In this document: piece by piece, positions 10,434 through 19,506 of the stretch
How the letters are laid out: every line of letters begins with the position of its first letter
Position numbering within the stretch: the first letter of the stretch is position 1
Assembly: GCF_017744555.1 (NCBI RefSeq)
Contig: NZ_JAGIBD010000011.1
Location: 13,873 to 77,872, forward strand
DNA length: 64,000 bases
Direction of reading: 5' to 3'
Source: Cellulomonas sp.
Lineage (GTDB): Bacteria; Actinomycetota; Actinomycetes; Actinomycetales; Cellulomonadaceae
The notes under the pieces: generated by a model
The model's input: only the letters and a program-made list of their open reading frames with translations
Told to the model about the DNA's origin: nothing
Databases searched by the model: none
Translations under genes and position numbers: made by a program

Positions 10434-11365
10434 GCATCCAGGCCACCGGAGTCACCAAGCGGTTCGGGTCGTTCGTCGCGCTCGACGACGTCGACCTCGA
10501 CGTCCACGCGGGCGCGCTCACCGCGCTGCTCGGCCCGAGCGGCGGGGGCAAGTCGACGCTGCTGCGCGTGATCGGCGGGCTCGAGACGCCCGACGCGGGC
10601 GAGGTCAGCATCGCGGGGCGCGACATGACGCGCGTCCCGGCGCACGAGCGGAACGTCGGGTTCGTGTTCCAGCACTACGCCGCGTTCCAGCACCTGTCGG
10701 TGTTCCGCAACGTCGCGTTCGGGCTCGAGATCCGCCGTCGCCCGAAGGCCGAGGTGAAGCGCCGCGTCAACGAGCTGCTCGAGCTCGTGCACCTGGAGGA
10801 GCTCGCTCACCGCAAGCCGGCGCAGCTGTCGGGCGGTCAGCGGCAGCGGATGGCGCTGGCCCGGGCGCTCGCCGCCGAGCCGTCCGTGCTGCTGCTCGAC
10901 GAGCCGTTCGGGGCGCTCGACACCAAGGTGCGCCGCGAGCTGCGCGGCTGGCTGCGGGCCCTGCACGACGAGGTCCACGTGACGACGGTCTTCGTCACGC
11001 ACGACCAGGAGGAGGCCCTCGAGGTCGCCGACGAGGTCGTCGTCGTGAACGGCGGTCGCGTGGAGCAGGTCGGGTCGCCGTCGGACCTGTACGACAAGCC
11101 CGCGAACGACTTCGTCATGGAGTTCATGGGCCCGGTCACGCGGCTCGGCGGGCGGCTCGTGCGACCGCACGACCTCGACGTCTCGGCGGTGCACGTGGAC
11201 GGTGCGGTGCCCGGACGGGTGGCCCGGCTGCAGCGCATCGGCTTCGAGGTGCGGGCCGACGTCACCACGGCCGACGGCGACCTGTGGGTGCAGCTCACGC
11301 GCGGGCAGGCGGACACGCTCGAGCTGACCCCCGGGTCGGACGTCTGGGTGCGCGCGCTGGCCTGA
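10430..11365 (+). CDS. cysA: Sulfate ABC transporter ATP-binding protein
   Basis: Walker [10 protein letters not shown], signature [15 protein letters not shown], Walker [21 protein letters not shown]; operonic. Confidence 0.92.
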   Translation: MSIQATGVTKRFGSFVALDDVDLDVHAGALTALLGPSGGGKSTLLRVIGGLETPDAGEVSIAGRDMTRVPAHERNVGFVFQHYAAFQHLSVFRNVAFGLEIRRRPKAEVKRRVNELLELVHLEELAHRKPAQLSGGQRQRMALARALAAEPSVLLLDEPFGALDTKVRRELRGWLRALHDEVHVTTVFVTHDQEEALEVADEVVVVNGGRVEQVGSPSDLYDKPANDFVMEFMGPVTRLGGRLVRPHDLDVSAVHVDGAVPGRVARLQRIGFEVRADVTTADGDLWVQLTRGQADTLELTPGSDVWVRALA

Positions 11366-11385
11366 CGTCGCGTCGGCCCGCGCGC

Positions 11386-11865
11386 TCACACCGGTGCGTG
11401 CCGCACGAAGTCCCAGCCCGCGGTCACGGGTGTCCCGGTGCTGCCGTCGCTCTTCTGCGGCAGGTACGAGAACGTCAGCGTCCGGAACGTGAGGGAGAAC
11501 GCGTCGACCGGCTCACCGGCGCCGACGTCGTCGCACAGGCCGTACGACGTGACCGTGACGTCCTGCAGGTCCCAGCGCACCACCACCGCCGGCCGCGAGC
11601 CCGCGTGGGCGAGCTCGATCGTGCCGGTCGGGACGTGGGTGCCGCGCGCGCACGCGAGGAACAGCAGCGGTGAGGCGACACCCAGCGAGGCCGTGAGCCG
11701 GACGGGGTGCGCGTCGACCTTCCCCGTGGCGCCGCCTGCGCCCGGGTGGCCGGTGCCGCTCGCGCTCTCCGACCACTCGACGCTGCGGACGTCGATCCAG
11801 TCGCGGTGGCTGCGGTCCACCGAGCCGCCCGGGACGGAGTCGAGCCTGAGGAACGCGTTCGCCAT
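11386..11865 (-). CDS. Hcp-family (type VI tube, DUF796-like) protein
   Basis: MANAFLRLDSVPGGSVDRSHRDWIDVRSVEWS...GKVDAHPVRLTASLGVASPLLFLACARGTHV...LTFSYLPQKSDGSTGTPVTAGWDF, matching the Hcp family pattern including the terminal PQK-DGS-G-PVTAGWD. Confidence 0.85.
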   Translation of the reverse strand: MANAFLRLDSVPGGSVDRSHRDWIDVRSVEWSESASGTGHPGAGGATGKVDAHPVRLTASLGVASPLLFLACARGTHVPTGTIELAHAGSRPAVVVRWDLQDVTVTSYGLCDDVGAGEPVDAFSLTFRTLTFSYLPQKSDGSTGTPVTAGWDFVRHAPV

Positions 11866-12050
11866 GGTCGGCCTTCGCAGAGAGCAGGGGCGATGCCCGG
11901 AGTCTGGCACTCCCGGCGGGCGGCCACCAGGGGTCGGGCACTGCTCGGGCGCGGACCTCCCGCGCGCCGGTCGGCGCAGTCGTCGGTAGCGTCGACCCGG
12001 ACCGCAGCCGCCCGCGCCGGGCGGCTCGACGCGACCGAGGGGGACGCCGG

Positions 12051-12563
12051 GTGGACGTCGCAGCGCTGCTGGCCGAGGAGTTCGGACGCATCGGGCCGGT
12101 CCTGCACCGGGCGGTCCGCGGGCTGGACAGTCGCGGCCTGACGTTCCGCCCGGACGCCGACGCGAACACGCTCGCGTGGCTCGTGTGGCACGCGGGCCGG
12201 GTGCAGGACGCGCAGGTCGCCGACGTCGCCGGCATCGGGCAGGTGTGGGTCGTGCAGGGCTGGGCGCAGCGGCTCGGGCTGCCGTTCGCGGCGTCCGCGA
12301 CGGGATACGGACAGTCGTCCGACGACGTCGCGCTCGTCGACGCGCCTGCCGAGCTGCTGCTCGGCTACTACGACGCCGTCGCCGAGCAGACGCTCGACTT
12401 CCTCGGCCGGCTGCACCCGACGGACCTCGACGAGGTCGTCGACGAGTCGTGGGACCCGCCCGTCACGCTCGGCGTCCGGCTCGTGAGCATCCTCGCCGAC
12501 GACCTGCAGCACGCCGGCCAGGCCTCGTACGTCCGCGGACTGCTCGACCGTTCGGGTCGCTGA
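12051..12563 (+). CDS. DinB / DUF664 (mycothiol-dependent transferase-like) family protein
   Basis: LTFRPDADANTLAWLVWHAGRVQDAQVADVAG...ILADDLQHAGQASYVRGLL; DinB-like His pattern. Confidence 0.8.
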   Translation: MDVAALLAEEFGRIGPVLHRAVRGLDSRGLTFRPDADANTLAWLVWHAGRVQDAQVADVAGIGQVWVVQGWAQRLGLPFAASATGYGQSSDDVALVDAPAELLLGYYDAVAEQTLDFLGRLHPTDLDEVVDESWDPPVTLGVRLVSILADDLQHAGQASYVRGLLDRSGR

Positions 12564-12725
12564 CCGGGCGCTCGACCCCGCCCGCGGGCTGGGACGGCGC
12601 GGAATGCGACGGGCTTCCGGCGAATTGAGGCGACAGAGCGGGCGCGATCGTGTCGAAATGGCGGTTCGCGCTTCGACCTGAGGGTGAGACCTGCTCCCCG
12701 GCCACCGACCCGTGAGGACATCCCC

Positions 12726-14237
12726 GTGACCGACATGACCGCCACCCTCCCGTCCGCCCCGACGGGGACGCCCGACACCTCCGGGCGCGACCGCCTCGCC
12801 GTCCGCCTGCTGCTCATCTCGACGTTCGTCGTCATCCTCAACGAGACCGTGATGGGCGTGGCGCTGCCGCACCTCATGACGGACCTCGCGATCCCCGCGA
12901 GCACCGCCCAGTGGGTGACCACGGCGTTCATGCTCACGATGGCCGTCGTCATCCCCGTGACGGGCTTCCTCATCCAGCGGCTGACGACCCGGGCCACGTT
13001 CCTCACCGCGATGGGCCTGTTCAGCGCCGGCACGCTGATCTGCGCGCTGGCGCCGGGGTTCGCGGTGCTGATCGCGGGCCGTGTCGTGCAGGCGAGCGGC
13101 ACCGCGATCATGCTGCCGCTGCTCATGACGACGGTCATGACGGTGACGCCGCCGGCCAGCCGGGGCCGGACGATGGGCAACATCTCGATCGTCATCTCGG
13201 TCGCGCCCGCCCTCGGCCCGACGATCTCGGGGCTCGTGCTCAGCGCGCTGCCGTGGCGGTGGCTGTTCGTGCTCGTCCTGCCGGTGGCCCTCGGCGCCCT
13301 GGCGCTCGGTGCGGTGCGCATGCCGAACCTCACCGACCCGCGCACCGCCCGGGTCGACGTCCCGTCCGTGGTGCTGTCGGCGTTCGCGTTCGGCGGGCTC
13401 GTCTACGGCCTGAGCGGGCTCGGCGCGGCCGCGACCACGGGGGTCGCGACATCCACGTGGATCTCGCTCGGGGTCGGCGTCGTGGGGCTCGTCGTGTTCG
13501 TGCTCCGTCAGCTGCGGCTGCAGCGGGTCGACGACGCGCTGCTCGACCTGCGCACGTTCTCGACGCCCGCGTTCGCGATCTCCGTCGGCGTCATGGCCAT
13601 CTCGATGATGTCCCTGTTCGGCACGCTGATCCTCGTGCCGTTGTTCGCGCAGGTGGTGCTGGGCCTCGACGCGCTGCAGACCGGCCTGCTGCTGCTGCCG
13701 GGCGGGCTGCTCATGGGCCTGCTGGCCCCGAGCGTCGGCCGCGCGTACGACCGGTTCGGGCCGCGCGTGCTGCTCGTGCCCGGTGCCGTCGTGGTCAGCG
13801 CCGGGGCGTGGGCCTTCACGCTGCTCACGGAGACGAGCTCGCCGTGGCTGCTGCTCGTGGCGCACGTGGTGCTGAGCGCGGGCCTCGCGCTCATGTTCAC
13901 GCCGCTGTTCACGTCGGCCCTCGGCTCGCTGCCGGGGAACCTGTACTCGCACGGCAGCGCCGTGGTCGGGACGGTCCAGCAGGTCGCGGGTGCGGCCGGC
14001 ACGGCGCTGTTCGTCACGGTGCTCACCGCGCAGGCCGCGACGCTGGCACGCGGCGGTTCGAGCGCCGTCGAGGCGACAGCCGGGGGAGCGCACGTCGCGT
14101 TCCTGGTGGGGGCGGGGATCTCGCTGCTCGCGATCCCGGCGGCGTTCCTCGTCCGCGGCGGGGGCCAGGGTGGGCACGGCGGGCCGGACGAGCACGGTGC
14201 ACCGGTCCAGGACGAGGTCGTCGCCGAGCCCGTCTGA
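12726..14237 (+). CDS. MFS drug transporter, DHA2 family
   Basis: GTG start; ~14 TM; FVVILNETVMGVALPHLMTDL, AQWVTTAFMLTMAVVIPVTGFL, GRTMGNISIVISVAPALGPTISG. Confidence 0.9.
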   Translation: MTDMTATLPSAPTGTPDTSGRDRLAVRLLLISTFVVILNETVMGVALPHLMTDLAIPASTAQWVTTAFMLTMAVVIPVTGFLIQRLTTRATFLTAMGLFSAGTLICALAPGFAVLIAGRVVQASGTAIMLPLLMTTVMTVTPPASRGRTMGNISIVISVAPALGPTISGLVLSALPWRWLFVLVLPVALGALALGAVRMPNLTDPRTARVDVPSVVLSAFAFGGLVYGLSGLGAAATTGVATSTWISLGVGVVGLVVFVLRQLRLQRVDDALLDLRTFSTPAFAISVGVMAISMMSLFGTLILVPLFAQVVLGLDALQTGLLLLPGGLLMGLLAPSVGRAYDRFGPRVLLVPGAVVVSAGAWAFTLLTETSSPWLLLVAHVVLSAGLALMFTPLFTSALGSLPGNLYSHGSAVVGTVQQVAGAAGTALFVTVLTAQAATLARGGSSAVEATAGGAHVAFLVGAGISLLAIPAAFLVRGGGQGGHGGPDEHGAPVQDEVVAEPV

Positions 14238-14262
14238 GCGGCGCGCCACGTCCGGACGGCTT

Positions 14263-14305
14263 CGAGGGGCCCGACCACCGCATGCCGCGGTCGTCGGGCC
14301 CTTCG
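14263..14305. terminator. Hairpin downstream of MFS gene
   Basis: GGGCCCGACCACCGC-atgcc-GCGGTCGTCGGGCCC (one mismatch) just after the MFS stop. Confidence 0.6.
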
Positions 14306-14314
14306 GCGTTCCTC

Positions 14315-14343
14315 TTGACGACCTCGCCCGGCCGTCCTACGGT
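14315..14343 (+). promoter_or_regulatory. Predicted promoter of ArsR gene
   Basis: TTGACG (14315-14320) - 17 bp - TACGGT (14338-14343). Confidence 0.6.
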
Positions 14344-14345
14344 GA

Positions 14346-14371
14346 AGCAGTTCCTTAATTAAGGAGTTGCT
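14346..14371. promoter_or_regulatory. Palindromic operator candidate for the ArsR-family repressor
   Basis: AGCAgtTCCTTAATTAAGGAgtTGCT; 14-bp perfect core TCCTTAATTAAGGA; overlaps the Shine-Dalgarno AAGGAG. Confidence 0.6.
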
Positions 14372-14374
14372 TAC

Positions 14375-14740
14375 ATGGCCGCCAAGGACCCGCTCAGCAC
14401 CGTCTTCGCGGCCCTGGCCGACCCCACGAGGCGCGCGATCCTCACGCACCTCGCTCAGGGGCCCACCACCGTGGGCCAGATCGCGGAGCCGTTCGCGATG
14501 AGCCGCCCGGCCGTCTCCCAGCACCTGCGCGTGCTGGAGGACGCGGGCCTCGTCGAACGGACCGTCACGGCGCAGTGGCGCACGTGCACCCTGCGCACCG
14601 AGCCCCTCGACGAGATCGCGTCGTGGGTCGACCGGCACCGCCGGTACTGGGACGAGCGCTTCGACCTGCTGGAGGACCGCCTCCGCGCGGCGCGCGACGT
14701 CCCGGGCTCACGGCCGCAGGAGGAGACGACAGATGAGTGA
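14375..14740 (+). CDS. ArsR-family winged-helix regulator
   Basis: MAAKDPLSTVFAALADPTRRAILTHLAQGPTTVGQIAEPFAMSRPAVSQHLRVLEDAGLVERT. Confidence 0.93.
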   Translation: MAAKDPLSTVFAALADPTRRAILTHLAQGPTTVGQIAEPFAMSRPAVSQHLRVLEDAGLVERTVTAQWRTCTLRTEPLDEIASWVDRHRRYWDERFDLLEDRLRAARDVPGSRPQEETTDE

Positions 14741-15173
14741 GCAGACGATGGAGAAGACGTTCACGATCACGCGCGTGCTCGACGCGCCCCGGTCCGCCGT
14801 CTGGAAGGCGTGGACCGACCCCGACGAGATGGCCCACTGGTACCACCCGCGCGGGCTCACCACGCCGCGCGACTCCGTCGCGGTCGACCTGCGGGTCGGC
14901 GGTGCGTACCGCTACACGATGGTCGCGCCCGACGACACGACCTACCCGACCGGCGGGGTGTACCGCGAGGTCGTGGAGCCCGAGCGGCTCGTGTTCACGT
15001 GGGGCGACCCGGGCGGCCAGGACGCGGCCGTCGCGACCGTGACGCTCGACGACCTCGGGGAGCGGACGCGCATGACGTTCCGCCTGGACGGCGTCGACGG
15101 CGCGCCCGGCGACGGCAGCTACTGCGACGGGTGGGTCTCGGCCCTCGAGGTCCTCGCCGAGCACGTCGCCTGA
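14733..15173 (+). CDS. SRPBCC / AHSA1-domain protein
   Basis: FTITRVLDAPRSAVWKAWTDPDEMAHWYHP; overlaps the ArsR gene. Confidence 0.9.
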   Translation: MSEQTMEKTFTITRVLDAPRSAVWKAWTDPDEMAHWYHPRGLTTPRDSVAVDLRVGGAYRYTMVAPDDTTYPTGGVYREVVEPERLVFTWGDPGGQDAAVATVTLDDLGERTRMTFRLDGVDGAPGDGSYCDGWVSALEVLAEHVA

Positions 15174-15195
15174 CGGACCGGCAGCGAGACGACGG

Positions 15196-15240
15196 CTCGG
15201 GGCGAGGACGGCAGCACGGGCTGCCTGTCCTCGCCCCGAG
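15196..15240. terminator. Bidirectional hairpin between convergent genes
   Basis: CTCGGGGCGAGGAC-GGCAGC-acgg-GCTGCC-t-GTCCTCGCCCCGAG. Confidence 0.75.
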
Positions 15241-15272
15241 ATCCGCGTCCCGCCTGTGGCTGGCGCGCGTCG

Positions 15273-15306
15273 GACGGAGGGCCTCGTCAGACGGAGGGCC
15301 TCGTCA
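15273..15306. repeat. 17-bp perfect tandem duplication (x2) spanning the GH6 stop codon
   Basis: GACGGAGGGCCTCGTCA repeated at 15273-15289 and 15290-15306. Confidence 0.9.
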
Positions 15307-16593
15307 GAACGCCGGGTTCGCGTGGTGCACGAGCTCGAGCGCCATCTGCGGGAACCACGCCCCCGCCGCCGGGTCGGCATATCCGCGGACCGGGTCGATG
15401 CCGCCCGCCGGGTCCCACCGCGTGCACTGGCCGTCGGACTCACCCGGGATCTTGACCCACAGGTACGCGTCGAGCATCGGCACACCGGTGCTCGTCGTCG
15501 GGCGCAGCCCCAGGCCGCGGTCCGGCGGGTTGCACCAGTCCTGTGCGTCGCCGGCCGGGTGGTCGGCGGGCGGCACCCACGGGCCCTGGCCGTTGCGGCT
15601 CGTGTCGATCACGAAGCCGGCGAGCGCGTCGGGACCGCTCGGCGGGTTGGCCGCGTTCGTCACGTTGTCCGTGTACCACTGGTCGGTCAGGCCCCACGTG
15701 CTGAAGTCGTTCGGGTCGGCGGGGTAGTACTGGCTCGCGCAGTAGTCGAAGTGGCCGAGCCGCCAGCCGCCCTCGGCGTCGTTCGTGCCGTACCACAGGC
15801 ACTGCGACACCCAGCTGCCGTACTTCTGGAGCTTCTCGGTGGCCTGGTAGTTCGACACGTTGAGGAAGAACCCGGCGGTCTTCTCGACACCGGCCTTGTG
15901 CAGCCGGTCGGCGGCGTCGCCGGACCCGAGCCAGCCGGAGTGCGTGCCGTCGAGGTACACCGACACGTTCGGCAGGGCCGCGAGCCGGTCGACCGCGCCG
16001 TTGAGCTGCGCGAACCGGTCCGCCGCGGCGGTCGCGGGGTCGGCGTCGGCGGGCTGGCACCACTCCTGCGCGCCGGTGATCGACGTGTACCAGGGGATGA
16101 TGCCGAGGCCGTCGGGCTCGAGGAGCACGATCGCCTTGCCGTCGCCGATGCCCTTGGCGAACCCGTCGATCCACGCCAGGTACGACGCGGTGTCCGCGGC
16201 GCCGCCCGCCGAGTACTGCGCGCAGTCGCGGAACGGCAGGTCGTAGGCCACGAGCACGGGGATCGAGCGGGTGACCTTGGCCTGCTTCATCGTCTTGTCC
16301 ACGGCCTTGCGGACGTCCTTCGGCGTGCCGGACGTGAACCAGACGGCCTGCGGGGTCGCGACCATCTTGGTGAGCAGCGCGGCGTCGGACCACTGGTGCT
16401 GCTTCGCGAGCTGCTTGATCTGCGCGACGGCCCCGTCGTTGGGCGGGGGGGTGAACAGGCGCGTCACCGGGGGCTTGGGGTGGTGCGGTGGTCCGCCGTG
16501 GGCAGCGGCGGGCAGGGCCGCGGCGAGTGGGAGCGCTACCACGGCGGCGGACGCGAGCAGGGTCGTGCACAGGCGGGACAGGGATCTGGCCAC
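15304..16593 (-). CDS. Secreted glycoside hydrolase family 6 (endoglucanase/cellobiohydrolase)
   Basis: Signal peptide; RDCAQYSAGGA, LLEPDGLG, YLDGTHSGWLG, DTSRNGQGPW, WVKIPGESDG - GH6 motifs. Confidence 0.93.
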   Translation of the reverse strand: MARSLSRLCTTLLASAAVVALPLAAALPAAAHGGPPHHPKPPVTRLFTPPPNDGAVAQIKQLAKQHQWSDAALLTKMVATPQAVWFTSGTPKDVRKAVDKTMKQAKVTRSIPVLVAYDLPFRDCAQYSAGGAADTASYLAWIDGFAKGIGDGKAIVLLEPDGLGIIPWYTSITGAQEWCQPADADPATAAADRFAQLNGAVDRLAALPNVSVYLDGTHSGWLGSGDAADRLHKAGVEKTAGFFLNVSNYQATEKLQKYGSWVSQCLWYGTNDAEGGWRLGHFDYCASQYYPADPNDFSTWGLTDQWYTDNVTNAANPPSGPDALAGFVIDTSRNGQGPWVPPADHPAGDAQDWCNPPDRGLGLRPTTSTGVPMLDAYLWVKIPGESDGQCTRWDPAGGIDPVRGYADPAAGAWFPQMALELVHHANPAF

Positions 16594-16698
16594 GGGGTTC
16601 TCCTACGTCGTTGTCGGACGAACGGTGCCGTGCAGGTGTGGCGGACAGGTGCCCGGCACCAGCCGAGCATGACGATCCGGACGAATCGCCGCAAGGGG

Positions 16699-17577
16699 TC
16701 AGCGGCCGGTGGTCCCCGACATCGCCCGGTCGAGGGAGGTCATGGCCTCCTCGAGCGTCGCGGGCACGTCGGCGACGTCCGCGTCGACACCCGCGTCGTC
16801 GAGCACGCGGCGCACCTGCGACGCGGGCACGTCGGCCACCCGCACGTGCCGTCCCGCGAGCGTCACGGGCAGCCCCCCAGCGTCGAGCGTGACGAACGCG
16901 TCCTGCCACCGCGCGGTCCGCACCGCGACGGCGGTCGTGCCGCCGATGATGTCCCGCTCGCTGCCCGTCGCGACGCAGCGGCCGTGCGACATGAGCACGA
17001 GGCGGTCGCACTGCTGCGCCTCCTGCATGTAGTGCGTGGTGACGAGCACGCCGACGTCGCGCTCGGCCTGGTCGTGGATCGTGTCCCACAGCCGGGCGCG
17101 CGCGAGCGGGTCGACTCCGGACGTCGGCTCGTCCAGCACCAGCAGCTCGGGGGAGTGGGACAGCGCGGTGACGAACGCGAGCTGGCGCTGCCGGCCCAGG
17201 CCGACCGTGCCGACGAGGTCGCCGCGCACGGGCGCCAGCGTCGCGGGGAGCGTCCTCGTCGTCGAGCCGAACGCGTGGTCGACGAACGCGACGTTCTCGT
17301 CGACCGTGAGGTCGTCGTACAGCCCGAGCCCCTGCGGCACGTAGCCGAGCCGCTGCCGGGTCTGCCGCGACGGGCGCTCGCCGAACAGCCGCAGCACCCC
17401 GGACGTCGGCGGCACGAGGCCGAGCAGCATCCGGATGACGGTCGTCTTGCCCGCGCCGTTCGCGCCGAGGAGCCCGACGATCTCGCCGGGTGCGACGGCG
17501 AGCGACACGTCGTCGACGGCGGTGAAGTCCCCGAACCGGCGGGTCACCCGCTCGACGGAGACCAACGGGTCAGCCAC
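16699..17577 (-). CDS. ABC transporter ATP-binding protein
   Basis: GANGAGKTT; LLVLDEPTSGVDPLARARLWD; ATG with upstream overlap. Confidence 0.9.
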   Translation of the reverse strand: MADPLVSVERVTRRFGDFTAVDDVSLAVAPGEIVGLLGANGAGKTTVIRMLLGLVPPTSGVLRLFGERPSRQTRQRLGYVPQGLGLYDDLTVDENVAFVDHAFGSTTRTLPATLAPVRGDLVGTVGLGRQRQLAFVTALSHSPELLVLDEPTSGVDPLARARLWDTIHDQAERDVGVLVTTHYMQEAQQCDRLVLMSHGRCVATGSERDIIGGTTAVAVRTARWQDAFVTLDAGGLPVTLAGRHVRVADVPASQVRRVLDDAGVDADVADVPATLEEAMTSLDRAMSGTTGR

Positions 17578-18394
17578 CGGCCGCCTCCTTCGCGAGGGAC
17601 GCGGAGATCACGGCGTCCTCCAGGTCGACCGTGAGCCGGGTGCCGAGGTCGCTCGCCGCGTCGGGCGACCACTCGCGGTACTCGCGCCCGCGCCGCCACG
17701 CGCGCTCCCGCACCGTCGGGCGGTCGGTCCGGAAGACGGCGCCGGGTGCCTGCGCGACGACGTCGGCAGGAGCGCCGGACAGCAGCACCCGGCCCGCGTC
17801 GAGCACCAGCACGGACGACGCCCGCTCGGCCTCGTCCAGGTACGTCGTCGCCATCGCGACGGCCGCTCCCTGGGCCGCGGCCTGCGAGATCATCCGCCAC
17901 AGGTCGACCCGGCTCACGGGGTCCACGCCGGTGCTGGGCTCGTCGAGGACCAGCAGCCGGGGCCGGTGCAGCATGGCCAGGCAGAACGCGAGCTTCTGCC
18001 GCATGCCGCCCGACAGGTGGCCCGCGAGCCGGTCGCCGACGCCGTCGAGGCCGGCCTGGGCGAGCAGCGCGTCCCGGCGGTCCCGCAGCTCGGCGCCTCG
18101 GACGCCGTACGCGGCGGCGACGAACGACACGTTCTCGTCGACGGTGAGCTCGCGCCAGACGCCCGACGTGGTGGGCATGAACCCGATCTCGGGCAGCGCG
18201 GGCGCAGCGACCGTCCCGGACGCGGGGCGCAGCGCACCGGCGAGCGTGCGCAGCGCCGTCGTCTTGCCTGCGCCGTCTCCACCCACGAGCGCGACGACCG
18301 CACCGGGCGGCGTCAGGAGCGTGACGTCGTCGAGCGCGGTCGCGCGGCCGTACCGGACGGTGACGCCGCGCAGCCCCCAGGCCGGACCGGTCAT
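17570..18394 (-). CDS. ABC transporter ATP-binding protein
   Basis: GGDGAGKTT; LSGGMRQKLAFCLAMLHRPRLLVLDEPSTGVDP. Confidence 0.9.
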   Translation of the reverse strand: MTGPAWGLRGVTVRYGRATALDDVTLLTPPGAVVALVGGDGAGKTTALRTLAGALRPASGTVAAPALPEIGFMPTTSGVWRELTVDENVSFVAAAYGVRGAELRDRRDALLAQAGLDGVGDRLAGHLSGGMRQKLAFCLAMLHRPRLLVLDEPSTGVDPVSRVDLWRMISQAAAQGAAVAMATTYLDEAERASSVLVLDAGRVLLSGAPADVVAQAPGAVFRTDRPTVRERAWRRGREYREWSPDAASDLGTRLTVDLEDAVISASLAKEAAGG

Positions 18395-19437
18395 GCGCGC
18401 ACCTCCGCCTCGGCCGGCATCTCCCGACCGGCCGCGGGCGCGAGGTCGCGTCGGAACCGCAGGACGGCGGCGGTGAACACGACGAGCGCCATGCCGGTCA
18501 GCACCGTGAACGGCAGCCACAGCGCGGCCAGGTCGGATCCCCGCAGCATGACGCCCTGGGAGATCTTCACGAAGTACGTCAGCGGTAGGCAGTACCCGAT
18601 CCAGCGGATCGCCGGAGCCATGGCCTGCAGCGGGAAGATGAACCCGGACAGCAGGATCTGCGGCATCAGGATGAGGATCGCCGTCTGGATGGCCTGCCCC
18701 TGGGTCTGCGACACGGTCGAGATGAGCACGCCGATGCCGAGCACGACGAACAGGAAGATCGCGCCGCCGAGCGCGAACAGCCACGGGCTGCCGTTGAACG
18801 GGATGCCGAAGATCCAGACGCCCAGCAGCGTCACGAGCAGCATGTCGACCGACGCGAGGATGAAGTAGGGCGCGATCTTGCCGATGATCACGTCGGAGGG
18901 GCGCAACGGCATGACGGCGAGCTGCTCGAGCGTGCCGGCCTGCCGCTCCCGGACCAGCCCGATGCTCGTGATGATCGTGCCGATGAACGTGAGGATGAGC
19001 CCGACGAGGGCGGGGACCATGACCCAGGACGTCTCGAGGTCGGGGTTGTAGAGGATCTCGACGCTCACCTGGTCGCCGGCCCGGCCGAGCGCGGCGTCGG
19101 CGGTCTGCGCGACGAACAGGCTCGACCCGTCGACGAACGCGGTCGGCGGGGTGGTCGAGGTGTCGATCACGACGTCGGCCACGTCGTCCTGGACGAGGTC
19201 CTGCGCGTCCTGCGTGGTGGCGTCGGGGTCGGTGCCCGTGACGTCGAACAGCTCGGGGAGCGCCGCCGCGACGGTGTCGGACTGGGGCCCGACGACGCGC
19301 GTGGTGATGGTGTCGATCGTGAAGTTCGCCGCGTACCCGAAGATCACGAGCAGCACCACGGGCAGGACCACGAGCATCGCCAGCGTCCGCCGGTCACGCC
19401 GCAGCTCGCGGAACTCCTTGAGGATCATCGCTCGCAT
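18391..19437 (-). CDS. ABC-2 type permease (YhhJ-like)
   Basis: ILKEFRELRRDRRTLAMLVVLPVVLLVIFGYAANF...GTLEQLAVMPLRPSDVIIGKIAPYF. Confidence 0.9.
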   Translation of the reverse strand: MRAMILKEFRELRRDRRTLAMLVVLPVVLLVIFGYAANFTIDTITTRVVGPQSDTVAAALPELFDVTGTDPDATTQDAQDLVQDDVADVVIDTSTTPPTAFVDGSSLFVAQTADAALGRAGDQVSVEILYNPDLETSWVMVPALVGLILTFIGTIITSIGLVRERQAGTLEQLAVMPLRPSDVIIGKIAPYFILASVDMLLVTLLGVWIFGIPFNGSPWLFALGGAIFLFVVLGIGVLISTVSQTQGQAIQTAILILMPQILLSGFIFPLQAMAPAIRWIGYCLPLTYFVKISQGVMLRGSDLAALWLPFTVLTGMALVVFTAAVLRFRRDLAPAAGREMPAEAEVRA

Positions 19438-19468
19438 GCCAGGCCCCCTGTCGTACGATCGACGGGAT

Positions 19469-19488
19469 ATATCCACACACGTGGAAAT
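19469..19488. promoter_or_regulatory. Candidate TetR operator in divergent intergenic region
   Basis: ATATCCACacacGTGGAAAT imperfect inverted repeat (TCCAC-N4-GTGGA core), overlapping GGATATATCC palindrome (19465-19474). Confidence 0.45.
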
Positions 19489-19506
19489 CTACGGAGGCGA
19501 GGTGCC

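Noticed and set aside
11386-11865. Evidence for a type VI secretion locus
   Set aside because: Only an Hcp-family gene is present; neighbouring genes are cysA and a DinB-family protein.
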